From NCBI GenBank assembly GCA_037039685.1, contig JAWNGF010000008.1, positions 310,001 to 374,000 of the forward strand: a stretch of 64,000 nt of DNA, in the 5' to 3' direction. This DNA comes from Ceratobasidium sp. AG-K (Eukaryota; Basidiomycota; Agaricomycetes; Cantharellales; Ceratobasidiaceae). A model generated the notes under the pieces. The model was not told where the DNA came from. It saw nothing but the letters and a program-made list of their open reading frames with translations, and ran no database searches. Within the stretch, counting starts at the first letter, position 1; the number at the start of each line of letters is the position of its first letter. The translations under genes and the position numbers were made by a program. This document shows positions 1 to 9,942 of the stretch, piece by piece.

Positions 1-389
1 CTAATGGGGGCAAGCGACACACCCCCATGAGCTTCAGGTTGGGGAGAAAAGAATTGTCTCCTAGGCCCTAGTGGCCACAAGGGACGCGATGGCCCTGGAC
101 TTCCGGTCAAAATACAAATTACAGCTGGAGTGGGGTCATTTGTAAGATCTCCTGGTTCTCTATTTGTGATAGTGGGTTGTTCTTCTTGTACCGTTGTCAT
201 ATTGGCAATGCCGAAAGCTCCCGGCATTGATGTTTGACTTTGAGGGCATGATTGGGTAGGTCCTCCCGCTTGAGCTTGGGTGATATCTTGTTTGTTTAGT
301 GATCCTGTGGGCCTTGCGGCTCGACTGGGTCCTCTTCTTGTTGATAAAGTGGATGAGGGACGTGATCCTGCGTCTTCTTGAATAGACAT
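1..389 (-). CDS. gag N-terminus of element A (partial)
   Basis: An uninterrupted reading frame of 129 codons starts at an ATG at 389 and continues off the window. It lies 30 bp inside the LTR of element A, the usual place for gag. The visible protein is rich in Ser, Pro, Gln and Arg (it begins MSIQEDAGSRPSSTL) with no folded domain yet, as is normal for the N-terminus of Ty3/Gypsy Gag before the capsid and zinc-knuckle regions. It has no in-frame stops, unlike gag of element C, so A may be a younger insertion, although only a short stretch can be judged. Confidence 0.6.
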   Translation of the reverse strand, partial: MSIQEDAGSRPSSTLSTRRGPSRAARPTGSLNKQDITQAQAGGPTQSCPQSQTSMPGAFGIANMTTVQEEQPTITNREPGDLTNDPTPAVICILTGSPGPSRPLWPLGPRRQFFSPQPEAHGGVSLAPI

Positions 390-418
390 GTTTGTATGTT
401 ATTAAGCTTGTTTTGTAA

Positions 419-884
419 TGTCGTAAGCTTCTTCTTGGTGGCTATGAGACAAGCCGCAATGGAGAGTGGACGGCACTAAGACCTAAGTAACCTCTTGAAC
501 CGCAACACACTTAAGTGTCTGTAGGCTCTTGAGGGTAGGGGTGGTTCAAAGTGTCACTCAAATGGGATGTTTGACGAGACAAAACAAGCTGGGGTTACCA
601 GGCTTGTTGGTCCTCTATATATATTCAACAAGTGGCCAAGTCATACAAGGCACAGCCACACGAGTCATACAAAGCAGCCAGTCAGGAGTGTCCGTGTGAG
701 TCATGCTGTATGAACCGACATGACTTGTACAAAGCACAGCCGTGTTACACAGTGTAACACATAACCACAAGAAGGTGGCAACGCGGCGGGAAAAACAAGG
801 GGAGAGACAAGCAAAGAACAAACACAAACAATAAGAGAGGATGAGATGTAGGCGAGTCCGATGGTGAGAGCATGGCTCACGACA
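419..884 (-). repeat. LTR of element A (466 bp)
   Basis: Bounded by the inverted ends TGTCG (419) and CGACA (884). A TATA-like run (ctatatatattc, about 613-624) is in the right place for a minus-strand promoter. Segments near 560-590 (gacgagacaaaacaagctgg) resemble the LTRs at 9943-11812 and 26521-27016, which makes this a diverged relative of the same LTR family. Boundaries are inferred from the TG..CA ends and the adjacent internal sequence. The partner LTR lies outside the window. Confidence 0.7.
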
Positions 885-886
885 CT

Positions 887-2394
887 TTGGGGGGGGTAGA
901 GAACCAAGTTCTCCTCAAACCAGACATTTTTGTTTCAGCTATTACCCCTGACCAGGAGATTAACAATCTAATCAGAGAAGCAATCCTCAAAGATCCCAGA
1001 TTAGAAGAAGCACACAATAAGCTGAGAAACGGAGAAAAAGTCAAAGATTGGGAATACAGAGAAGGACTCCTAATGTTCAAAGGAAGGATCTTTGTCCCCA
1101 AGGATGAAACCGTCAGAAACCTGATATTGGAATTGCGCCATGACAATATTACAGCTGGGCATCCTGGACAAGCAAGAACATTGGAATTAGTCTCAAGAAC
1201 TTACTACTGGCCAACCATGAAGAAATTCATCAACTCTTACGTGTCACACTGCAAAACATGCATTCAAGTTAAACCATCAAACCAACTCCCCACAGGACTA
1301 CTGCGTCCTTTACACATTCCTGAGAGACCTTGGGAAGAGATCTCCTACAACATGATTGTAGGGCTCCCAGACTCAGAAGGATATGACGCAATCTTAACAG
1401 TGGTAGATTGTTTCTCCAAGATGGCACATTATCTCCCTTGCAAATCAATGGCTACAGCAGTAGACATAGCCAATATCTTTGTCGCAAACATTTGGAAACT
1501 TCATGGCACCCCAAAAGCAACAGTCTTGGATAGAGGATCCACCTTCAACTCAAAGTTCATTAAGCATCTCTACAAACGGTTGGATGTAAAACCCACCTTC
1601 AGCACAGCCTATCATCCAAGGACAGATGGACAGTCAGAACGGGCAAACCAAGTTGTTGAAATCTTTATTAGGGCTTTTGTCAACCATAGGCAAAACAACT
1701 GGGTAGCCCTACTCCCTATGGCAGAGTTTGCTTACAACAATGGAATCCAAGCATCCACTGGCAAAACCCCTTTCCAGATCTGTCAAGGTTTCAACCCTAG
1801 AATGAACATTGGAGAAGAATCAGACTATACTGTCCCTGAAGCTGATGCCCACGCGGAATTCCTGTTGGAAGGATACAATGAAGTCAAAGCCGCTCTCATC
1901 CTAGCAAACCAATCCTACAAACACTACTTTGATAAAAGAGCCAAAGAACCAGAAGAGATAAACCCTGGAGATAAAGTCTGGCTTAATCATCAAAACATAT
2001 CCACAGACAGACCTTCAGTAAACTCTCTCACAAAGTTTTAGGCCCTTACAAGGTACTGGAAAAAATAGGGACTCACGCCTTTAGACTGGAATTACCAAAG
2101 TCAATGAAGATCCATCCTGTCTTCCATGTCATGTTGCTCAAGAAATTTCACTATGATCCCCATGGTCGCAAACCTGCTCAACCACCCCCTATTGTCACAC
2201 AAGAAGGAGAAGAAGAGTGGGAAGTTGAAGAAATCCTTAATTCCAAGAAAATTTGCCATCAACTCCACTATTACGTCAAATGGAAAGGATACTCTCATGC
2301 AGACAACTCTTGGCAAACAAAGGAGGACCTCAAGAATGCTCCTGAACTAGTTGATAAATTTCACAAACTCCACCCCACTGCGCCAGGCCCTTAG
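887..2394 (+). pseudogene. element B pol 3' part: integrase plus chromodomain, frameshifted
   Basis: Reads as Ty3/Gypsy integrase, which inserts retrotransposon cDNA into host DNA. Visible parts are the HHCC zinc-binding domain (H at ..LRHDN, GHPGQ, then HCKTC, about 1130-1262), the catalytic core with D (VVDCFSKMAHY), D (LDRGSTF) and E (DGQSERAN), and a C-terminal chromodomain (EVEEIL..YYVKWKGYSHADNSW, about 2223-2330) that in chromoviruses steers integration to marked chromatin. The frame closes at a TAG at 2039-2041. Integrase C-terminal sequence resumes at once in another frame, consistent with loss of one T in a T-run near 2036. With the insertion of element A upstream, this copy cannot make a full polyprotein. 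Confidence 0.85.
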
Positions 2395-2404
2395 GAGGGG
2401 GTAA

Positions 2405-2819
2405 TGTCATGAGCTGACTAAGCTTGGACATTTTATTCTGGTTTTATATCTTTTTTCCAAACACTTTCCTTTTTTGGTACAAATGTCCTCTGGCGCTTAA
2501 ACTTGTATCATGTGATGTATTTGTCTTTCCATTTGATGTTGGTGATTGCTTCCAGAACTTCCAGAACGTCAAGTCATACCTCTTATCTTGCTTATCATTG
2601 GTTGTACTTGGCTTTCTCACACTGATAGATGATGATGTGGCACTGATCCCTCATGTATATAAACCCAGAGGTCAAGCCGGTTAACAACAAGGCTTGACCT
2701 CCTCTCCACTAGGACTTGATCAATCAATCCTCTTAACTATTACTACTCCTTGGGTTCTAAGACTTGTCTAAGTCAAACCCCCTAATCTTTTATATACCTA
2801 ATTGACCCAAGTCGGGACA
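2405..2819 (+). repeat. 3' LTR of element B (415 bp)
   Basis: Starts TGTCATGAGC directly after a polypurine tract and ends GTCGGGACA, giving TGTC/GACA inverted ends. A TATA-like motif (tatataaacc) lies near 2656-2665. The right junction falls inside the LTR of element C. Confidence 0.75.
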
Positions 2820-2911
2820 GAGAGGGCCATACATTGTACATTGGGCGCTTAAGGCGCCAGAGTCCAAGCCACATAGTCAGAGTCCAAGGATGTTGTACGT
2901 GGGTCACAACA
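2820..2911 (-). repeat. 3' LTR remnant of element C (92 bp)
   Basis: Matches 10398-10461 plus 11772-11812 of the other LTR almost base for base (cattgtacattggg, then ggtgccagagtc-type sequence) and ends GGGTCACAACA next to the polypurine tract. The rest of this LTR lies beyond element B, outside the window. Confidence 0.85.
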
Positions 2912-2951
2912 TTGCCCCCCTTTTAGGTTGGGCGTAGGGGACCGCACATGA

Positions 2952-4217
2952 CTACTTTTGGGTGATCCATTCCTTGATCGCCACCCATCCCTCTTGTTCC
3001 GCCAGGGCCCGCATGTCCTCCTCCAGTCACGCGTTCATTGTGTCCCACTTGGCCTGCTCAAAGTCCCGCTCCTGTTGGAGCAGTCAGGAGAGGGCCTGGG
3101 AGCATTGACGTTCCTGTTCAAGGAGGCACCGGCGTTCCCTGTTGACCCATGCCTCTTGGCGTGCGTTGCACCATTGTTCAAGGGTGGAGGTGGAGAGTTC
3201 CCCTCGTTGGACCATTCCATAGGCCTCAAGGACCTCGGGGTCACAAGGCATTTGGTTGTATGCCAGGGTGGGGGGTGTGTCATTGAGATCCTGCTCAACT
3301 TTGGCCATGAGACGTTTGATTTGGGCCCGGGCCCACTCCATCGCTTCATTGAATTGCTGCTTGAGCAGCAAGGGATTGGCAGGGATTTCAGGAGGGGCGG
3401 GCAGCTCATCGGCCACAGGAGAGGGAGCAGGGACCGTGGGTGCAGGGGGGGTCCTGGAGGACCGCCACATAGGAGGGTTGGCTTTGGGGCGCTCCCCAAA
3501 AGGGGGCTCGGCGGCGGTGGGAGCGGGGCTGGGTCCCCATGTTGCTCGACTACTTTCGGCCTGCTCCAACACAGGCCAATTGTTGTTGGCTTCTGTTGTG
3601 GTGGGCGGATATGAGTAGTTGCTAGAGGTGAGGGGGTTTGGCATACCGGGTTTGGCCTTGGGGATGTTGATGTCCCATCCCAACTCAGTGTCCAACTCGG
3701 CCCGCATCCAGGCCACTCCATCTTCCCATCGCTCGGCCTTGATGTGGAGGCGGGGGTTGTCAATTTGCTTCCACCACCCGTCCTCTCACCACTCATACCC
3801 AGTGTCAATATTCCAGGCATCCCCGCTTTTGAGGACCACGTTGTGCACCATGTGACTGATGCATCCTCGGCAGGTATAGAGCTTGTGGCACTTGAGAGCA
3901 GCCTGGTCGAGGGGCTTTGCGTCGGGTCGTCCCACCCACAGCATTTTCCCGTAGTTGTTGTGCTGGAGGGACTTGAGGTCAGTCATCCAACTGAGCCCAT
4001 TGCACTTCTTGATGGGGATATACCCCAGTCCACATCCTGGACCAAGGACTTTGGCCAGTTCCTTGGCCTTGACATAGGTCCAGGGGGCGGTGCCCTGGTT
4101 GACGACAGTGTACTTGCCCTGTCCAGCAAGTTGGAGTGCCCTTCCAAAGGCCGTGGTGGAGGCGTTGGCCCGGCGGGTGGTGCGGATAGCGGCCTTGGAG
4201 ATACGGACGGCAGGCAT
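2952..4217 (-). pseudogene. extra ORF downstream of pol in element C (accessory ORF3)
   Basis: A 422-codon frame starting MPAVRISKAAIRT lies between the chromodomain and the 3' LTR, overlapping the end of the pol frame by about 235 bp in a different phase. Three in-frame TGA codons interrupt it (after ..TGYEW, ..CSQALS and ..DTMNA) and would each be Arg if CGA. The N-terminal half carries a Cys/His-rich patch (KCHKLYTCRGCISHM). The middle is Pro/Ala-rich, and the C-terminal half is charged and helical-looking (Gln, Glu, Arg, Trp). I do not recognise a family. Its position is that of an env-like or accessory gene, but no signal peptide or membrane segment is evident, so an envelope role is not supported. 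Its reading length despite point decay argues that it was once coding. Confidence 0.6.
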
Positions 4218-7200
4218 GTTGAAGTAGTAGTGTTGGTGGTGGTAGGGCGAGTTTGAGCTAGTGAAGCTGAGTTACTACGGCTGTTGGTAGCTGGAGTGAT
4301 GATCTCTGCCGCTCTACCTTTAGTCTTTTTATCCTTGGTCAATTTCATGTTTGGCGGAAGTGGTGCTGATGGGAAGTCCTTCTGGAATTTCCTTAGGAGT
4401 TCTGTCATTTTGGCAAACTTTTCTGCCCATTCTTCCATGTCTTCTTGGGCGCTATATCCCTTCCATCGGATGCGGTATTTTAGCCCATCAGGATCTTGAT
4501 ACCATCCAACAATCTTCTTGACTTCATATTCCTCCTCCCCCTCTTCCATTGTTATTGGTGGTGGTCAGGGTTGGTTCCTTCTAAAGTCCTTGTCTTCCTT
4601 GTAGGGAGAAAGGAAGGTGCTGTTGAAGACATTGTGTTTTTGCACACTCTTTGGAAGGTCCAGCTGATATGTGTGTGTTCCCATGACCTTTGTTATCTTG
4701 AAAGGACCAGTTTTCTTGTTGTCCAACTTCTTAGTAGGACATGTGGTCTTGAAGTCCTTAGTAAGCAGCCATATGTGATCGCCTTCCTTGTATTGTTGTT
4801 TAGGTGTTTCTTTGGTGATTCTGTGGTATTCCATCATTGCTTTTGTTTCTTCCCATATGGCATTTAGATCTTTTGTCCATTGGTTCCCTTCCTGTGATCC
4901 AGTGACATATTCCTCTATAGACCATTTAGGGTTCTTTCCAAAGACCACTTCAAAGGGGGTTTTGCCAGTTGTTCTATTGACGTGATTGTTGTGACAGAAT
5001 TCCGCAATAGGCAGCCATTTAGCCCAGTCGTCTTGGTTATAGTTGCAAAAGATCCTTAGGAATCCTTCTAGCCACTTGTTTGTGTTTTCGGCTAGCCCAT
5101 CAGTTTGCGGATGAAAGGCCGTGCTAAAAGTGGGGTGTATCCCTAGTTGCTTATACACTGCCTCCAGGAAGTGTGATTTGAAGGTTGTTCCCCTATCTGA
5201 GACAGTTGTTTTGGGGAGCCCATGGATACACCATATGTTCTGCACAAAGATTTCGGCTAGCTGTTCTGAGTTGGTACTTTCATTGCATGCAATGAAATGT
5301 GCCATCCTTGAGAAGCAATCCACTACCACAAGGATACTATCTTTTCCTTCTGATTTGGGTAGTTTGACAATGAAGTCATATGCAATATCTTCCCAAGGTT
5401 TCTCCGGTATTGGTAAGGGTTTGAGTGGGACTGGTTGTTTATGTCCCTTCCCCCTTTGACATACTTTGCATGAGTCCACATATCTGTTGACTTGTGCCTT
5501 CATGCCTGGCCAGTAGTATTCCCTTGCAATGAGTTCCAGTGTTCTAGCCTGTCCTTGGTGACCCACTATAGGACTGTCATGGTGTAGTCGTAGGATGTTT
5601 AGTCGCACATCCTTATCTTCAGGGACAACTATTTTCCCTTGGTACCAAAGGAGATCTTTGTTGTATTTGTAGTCTTTGAATTGCTTTTTGATTGTGGGAG
5701 GCAGATCCTCCTTCCCTTTGACCATTGTGATAAGGGTTCTAAGATTTTCATCTTCTTCCTGCCCTTCCTTGATGTCCAATATGATATCCACCCCTAGGTC
5801 TGCTGAAAACCCTTTGAAAGTTTTGGCAGCAATCATTACCTGTTCTGCGTTGGGAATATCATCATGGTTGCTTCTCCTAGATAGTATATTGGGTTTTGTT
5901 CCCATTTTTCCCGGTTGATAGTGTATCTCATAGTTATATGAGCTAAGGAGCAGGTACCATCGTCCGTGCCTTCTGTTGAAGTTCCTATTACTTCCCCAAT
6001 ATATGAGGTTCCGGTGATTGGTGTATACAATTACCGGTAGCCTAGTCCCTTCCAGGTGTATACGCCAATGAGTTAATGCTTCTATGATGGCTAGGAGCTC
6101 CTTATCATGTGTATCGTAGTTAAGCTCCGCTGGTTTGAAGCTTTTTGATAAGAAACCAATGGGATGCAAATACCCATCTGATTGTTGCTGAGACAATATT
6201 GCTCCCATTGCTACTCCTGAAGCATTGGTTTCTAGGTAGTATTGCTTTGATTTGTCAGGGTGCGCCAGGACAGGTTCTTCCAAAATTAGTTGCTTGAGTT
6301 CTTCAAAAGCCTTTTGATGCTCTTCTCCCCATTCCCACTTTTTATCCTTATGAGTGAGCTGAGTTAAGGGTTTTACAACAGAGGAGAAGGATACAACAAA
6401 TCTTCGGTAGAAGTTTGCAAATCCAATGAAGGATTGGAGTTGTTTTACCGTTTTTGGTGTGGGCCATTCCTGGATAGTTTTGACTTTGTCCTTGTGCATG
6501 GAGATACCATGTTCGTCCACAACAAATCCCACCCAGTTGGCTTTCTTCTGGTAGAAGTAGCATTTTTGGATATTCCCATAGAGATGATGTTCTTGCAAGA
6601 GTTCCAATCCTTCTTGGAGATCTTGTGTGTGTTTCTCGCAACCTCTGGAAATGACTAGGATGTCGTCAATGTATACGACAACAGACACCCCTTTCTTGTA
6701 TCTAAAAATGTGGTCCATGTATTGTTGGAAGGTAGACGGGGCATTCTTTAGTCCCATGCCCATTACTCTGTATTTGAAGAGACCTTCCGCTGTTCTGAAT
6801 GCTGTTTTCCATTTGTCTCCTTCCTTGATTCTGATGTTCCAGAATCCATTCTTCAAATCTAGGGTGGAAATGAAGAGTTCTTTGTCATGTTCTTCCCCAG
6901 TTTTCTTGAAGATGTCAAGTAGTTCTTCTAGGAGCGGCACAGGGTATTGATCAACTATTGTTATAGCATTTATTCTGGTGTAGTCTATCACCATTCGGAG
7001 GTCGGGTACAACTTGTCCCAGTTTTAGCACCTTTTTGACAAAGAAGGCCCCGGCGGTGATAGGGGATTTGCTTGGCCTTATTCTTCCTGAAGCCAATTCC
7101 TCCTTTACATATTGCTTCTGTGCCTCTCTTTCTCTCAGGGAAAGAGGGTACACCTTTCTGGGTTTGGGCAGAGCTGCTCCCTCAATGAGGTCTATTGTGC

Positions 7201-7726
7201 AATCCCATTCCCTATGTTCTGGTAGTTGGTCATATTTTTCTTCATTGAAGACATCTTGGTAGTCCTGTAGTTCTTCTGGTAGGTCTTCCAATTTAGCTGC
7301 CTTAGCTTGGATAAGATTATTATGCCAGTTGATTTCAAAGGGTGCCCATGTGATATCTGGGTTGACTTCCCTGAGCCACGTCATTCCCAGTATCATAGGT
7401 TGCATTCCTGTTTGCATGCAGTAGAGTTTTTGTGTGAAGGTTCTTCCTTGGAGTTCAAAGGTGACCTTAGTCCAGAAGCGTATAGTTTCCTTCTCTGTTT
7501 TTCCATTGATCATTTCAACACTTCTGGGAGTTTGAAGTTCAATGAGGGGGAGGTTATTTCTCCTAGCATACTTGATATCCATGAAGTTTTTTGTAGATCC
7601 CAAGTTGATGAGCGTTGGTGTTTTTTCCATGATTCCCTCTATCTTTGTATATACCATAGGTGATTCATTTGACGCTTTGCAGTAATATACATTTGATAGA
7701 GGTTTGTTCGAGGTATCACTAGACAC
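3983..7726 (-). pseudogene. element C pol: protease, RT, RNase H, integrase, chromodomain
   Basis: One long frame of 1053 codons, then a TGA at 4567-4565, then the same frame continues into a chromodomain (EEEYEVKKIVGWYQD..YRIRWKGYS). Protease: TLINLGSTKNF, where the catalytic Asp of the usual D-S/T/L-G motif reads Asn. Reverse transcriptase: LDLKNGFWN and the active-site YIDD are intact. RNase H: ETNASG, YTNHRN and KPNILSRR each have Asn where the family has Asp. Integrase: HHCC finger, then D (VVDCFSRM), D (SDRGTTF) and E (DGLAENTN) retained. Each Asn codon follows a C, consistent with CpG>CpA. The polyprotein would copy and integrate the element, but protease and RNase H look dead. The tail (about 4300-3983) is Pro/Thr/Ser-rich and overlaps ORF3. 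Confidence 0.9.
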
Positions 7727-7743
7727 GGTGCTAGGACACCTAT

Positions 7744-9891
7744 CTAGTTTTCCAACTCCAAGGTGGTTGAGACTACCTCTTCAATAGTAGTGGAGATTTC
7801 TGCTGCTTTTCCCTTGATTGGTTGTTTCCCTTTGTTGACATAGACCCATCCTGTGCGGCAATCCTTCATCATGTGATTAGGTTTGCCACATTTGATGCAC
7901 AGGTTCTCCTTTTTGCAGTGTTCCTTTTCTTCATTGGGTACTTGGATGGTGGTAGTATTTCTGCCGGTATTTGGGCCTTGAGGTTTCCTTTGATCCTTTT
8001 GTTTTCCTTTGTCCAATTTTATTGGATGTAGTCGCTTGGCCTGGAGTGCGAGCTGCATCCAATTGTGCAAGGTTCATGCATTGTGGCGGTTGTAGTTGCG
8101 CATTTCTTCCCTTATGAGTTCCTGTTTGATGGTGTGTTGCAGGCCATGTTGGAAGCGTGCAATGAGGGCATCTTTGTTCCATTCTACGTCTTGCTGTAGA
8201 AGGTGGAAGTCTGTGATGTATTCCGACATGCTCTTGTTTTGATAGAGCTTCTGTAGTTTGGTTTTGGCATCTAGGCGTTTAGCTGGATCTGTCCATTGTT
8301 CAATGAAAGCTGTCTGTAGTTCTTCCCAGCTGGTGAGCCAAAGATGCAGACGTTGATTGTTATAGGCGTTCAGGGCAGGTTGTGCCCAATTTGCTGGTTG
8401 TCCTTCTTTCATATTGATCAAGAAGGCAGCAATTTTGCTAAGATTGGTATTGTAGTAGTTTTCATTGATGCGGAAGTAGGCCTTCATTTGTGAGAGGAAA
8501 GTTTCAGTGGCCATCCCTCTTGTTCCATCAAAGGGTTTTGGCATTTTCTGTTTAGATGATGATCCGCCTCCATTTCCTCCCTGAGTCTGGATGATGATTG
8601 TTTGGTCCCTTTGCCGCACTTGATGTCCTGATTGATTTTCCACATGGAAGGATGGAGTGGATGGTGGACTGGGCACTCTTCTTGGTCCTCCCCGTCCATG
8701 ATCCAGGGGCAATGATGGAGGAGATGGAGGGTTGGGAGGAGGTGGTGTCCTCCTACTTTCCTGTGAGCATCGCTCATCTCTATTGTCCATCTGCTGCTTG
8801 CCAATGTTTTGGACGTCAAGTGTGATTTGGACTACAGTTGTTTCTGTCCTTTCAATGTGTGTAGCCATGGCAAGTAGTGCTAGTCATTGGGCTTCTGTGG
8901 TGGTTTGGTATCCCCTTTGCAGGGCTTGGATTGTTGCCTCCATTGTTTCTAGTCAAGTATTTTGTCCGTTGATAGACAGATTGATACCTGCTTGATGATG
9001 ACCAGTTGTTTGGTCAATTTGTTCCATAGTGTTTGTTGCTGTGACTATTTGGTTCTGGACTTGCTGCATGATATTTTCCATAGTTCCAATCCTTTCTAAG
9101 AAGGTATTGACTGTATCTTTGGTTTGTCGCCCAATTTGTTCAAGTATCTGTAAGGAGTTAGTTGTCTCAGTAATTTGGGCGTCCCACCTTTGTTCCAGAG
9201 TCTTGATTCTTGCTGCCATGATTGCATTGTTTTCCATGTATTCTCTCTGTATTCTATTGTAGATGGCCTGGAAGACTTCCACTTCTCTGCCTTCTGTGTT
9301 GACAATTTGCTGGCTCCTCCGGATGGTTCTATCAATTGATGTTGTCTCAATTGATCTGCTTGCACTGGTACGTGATACCGATCTAGATGGTGCTGAAGAA
9401 GCGTTGTCTCCCTGTATGTAGTCAAGTCTTGGTAAAGGGTTTTCCATGTTGTTGCCATCAGATTTGTGCTGGATTATTGAGAAAGTTAGTGGTGACCTTG
9501 GTACGGTTATCCTAGGATGTGAAGGACCTGGCGTGGCATTTCTTGGTTGGTCACCAACAATCTGTATCTTTTGTTCAGCCCGTGGTGATTTGATGATTGG
9601 GACGTTTATTGTTATTGGCGCCGGTGGCTCAGTTCCCGTTGTGTTGGGTATCATTATTGTTCCCAGTGTAGTGTCTTCTACTTTGGCTGAGCTTTCCCCA
9701 ATGTTTCCCAAGCCTCCTGGGACAGTTCCCGCGCTAGGTGGTCTAGACCATTGTTGCGGTTTCAATGATTCCGTAAATTCAGGTGGAGGTCTAGCCCTTC
9801 ATGTAGGGTTCATTCATACCTCCTGTATCCGTGAGTGTAGCTGTTCCATTTCCGCTCTTGAGGAGGGTCTTGTAGTGTCCATAGTAGTCAT
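7744..9891 (-). pseudogene. element C gag with CCHC zinc knuckle, five TGA codons
   Basis: One frame of 716 codons from the ATG at 9891 to the TAG at 7744, interrupted by five TGA codons (after ..RIQEV, ..MNPT, ..NGQNT, ..TTEAQ, ..NRHNA). The first third is Ser/Thr/Pro-rich, followed by a predicted coiled-coil-like stretch (IKTLEQRWDAQITETTNSLQ). The capsid region of Ty3/Gypsy Gag follows (KPFDGTRG.., FLSQMKAYFR.., WEELQTAFIEQW). The C-terminus has a zinc knuckle CIKCGKPNHMMKDC (CX2CX4HX4C) that binds the element's RNA. No frameshifts are needed, so decay is by point substitution only. Confidence 0.85.
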
Positions 9892-9942
9892 GTGACTATA
9901 CTGTGTTTTTCTTGTGGCTTGCAGTTGGAGCTTGCTTTGCAA

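Larger units (their letters stand above)
1..884 (-). mobile_element. Ty3/Gypsy element A, 5' end only (runs off the window)
   Basis: The 5' end of an LTR retrotransposon on the minus strand: an LTR at 419-884, then a short leader, then the start of a gag-like ORF reading off the left edge. The right boundary CGACA abuts sequence that belongs to the integrase region of plus-strand element B, so A appears to have inserted into B. The left half of A and its expected 5-bp target duplication lie outside the window. LTR layout (TATA box, GC-poor leader) and the sequence just inside the LTR resemble element C, so A and C are probably related families. Confidence 0.75.
885..2819 (+). mobile_element. 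Ty3/Gypsy element B, 3' part (integrase, chromodomain, 3' LTR)
   Basis: The 3' portion of a plus-strand chromovirus: integrase, chromodomain, a polypurine tract (ggaggggg, about 2394-2401) and a 3' LTR at 2405-2819. Its protease, reverse transcriptase and RNase H should lie left of element A, outside the window, because A interrupts B in the pol region at 884/885. B itself lies in the left LTR of element C: the sequence at 2820 resumes that LTR in mid-repeat, and GAGAG (2820-2824) is the expected right copy of a 5-bp target duplication. Confidence 0.75.

Noticed and set aside
3035..3820. Long open frames on both strands between 3.0 and 3.8 kb as separate genes
   Set aside because: They are GC-rich shadows of the 422-codon extra ORF of element C, whose frame is continuous except for TGA codons.
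2952..4217. Extra ORF of element C as an envelope gene
   Set aside because: No signal peptide, transmembrane helix or glycosylation pattern is visible, so an env call is not justified.
2952..9891. TGA read as a sense codon (altered genetic code) to explain the many in-frame TGA codons
   Set aside because: Host genes in the same window (SEC8, NLR, UTP11) use TGA as a stop or avoid it internally, and the TGA codons coincide with expected CGA arginines in decayed repeats.
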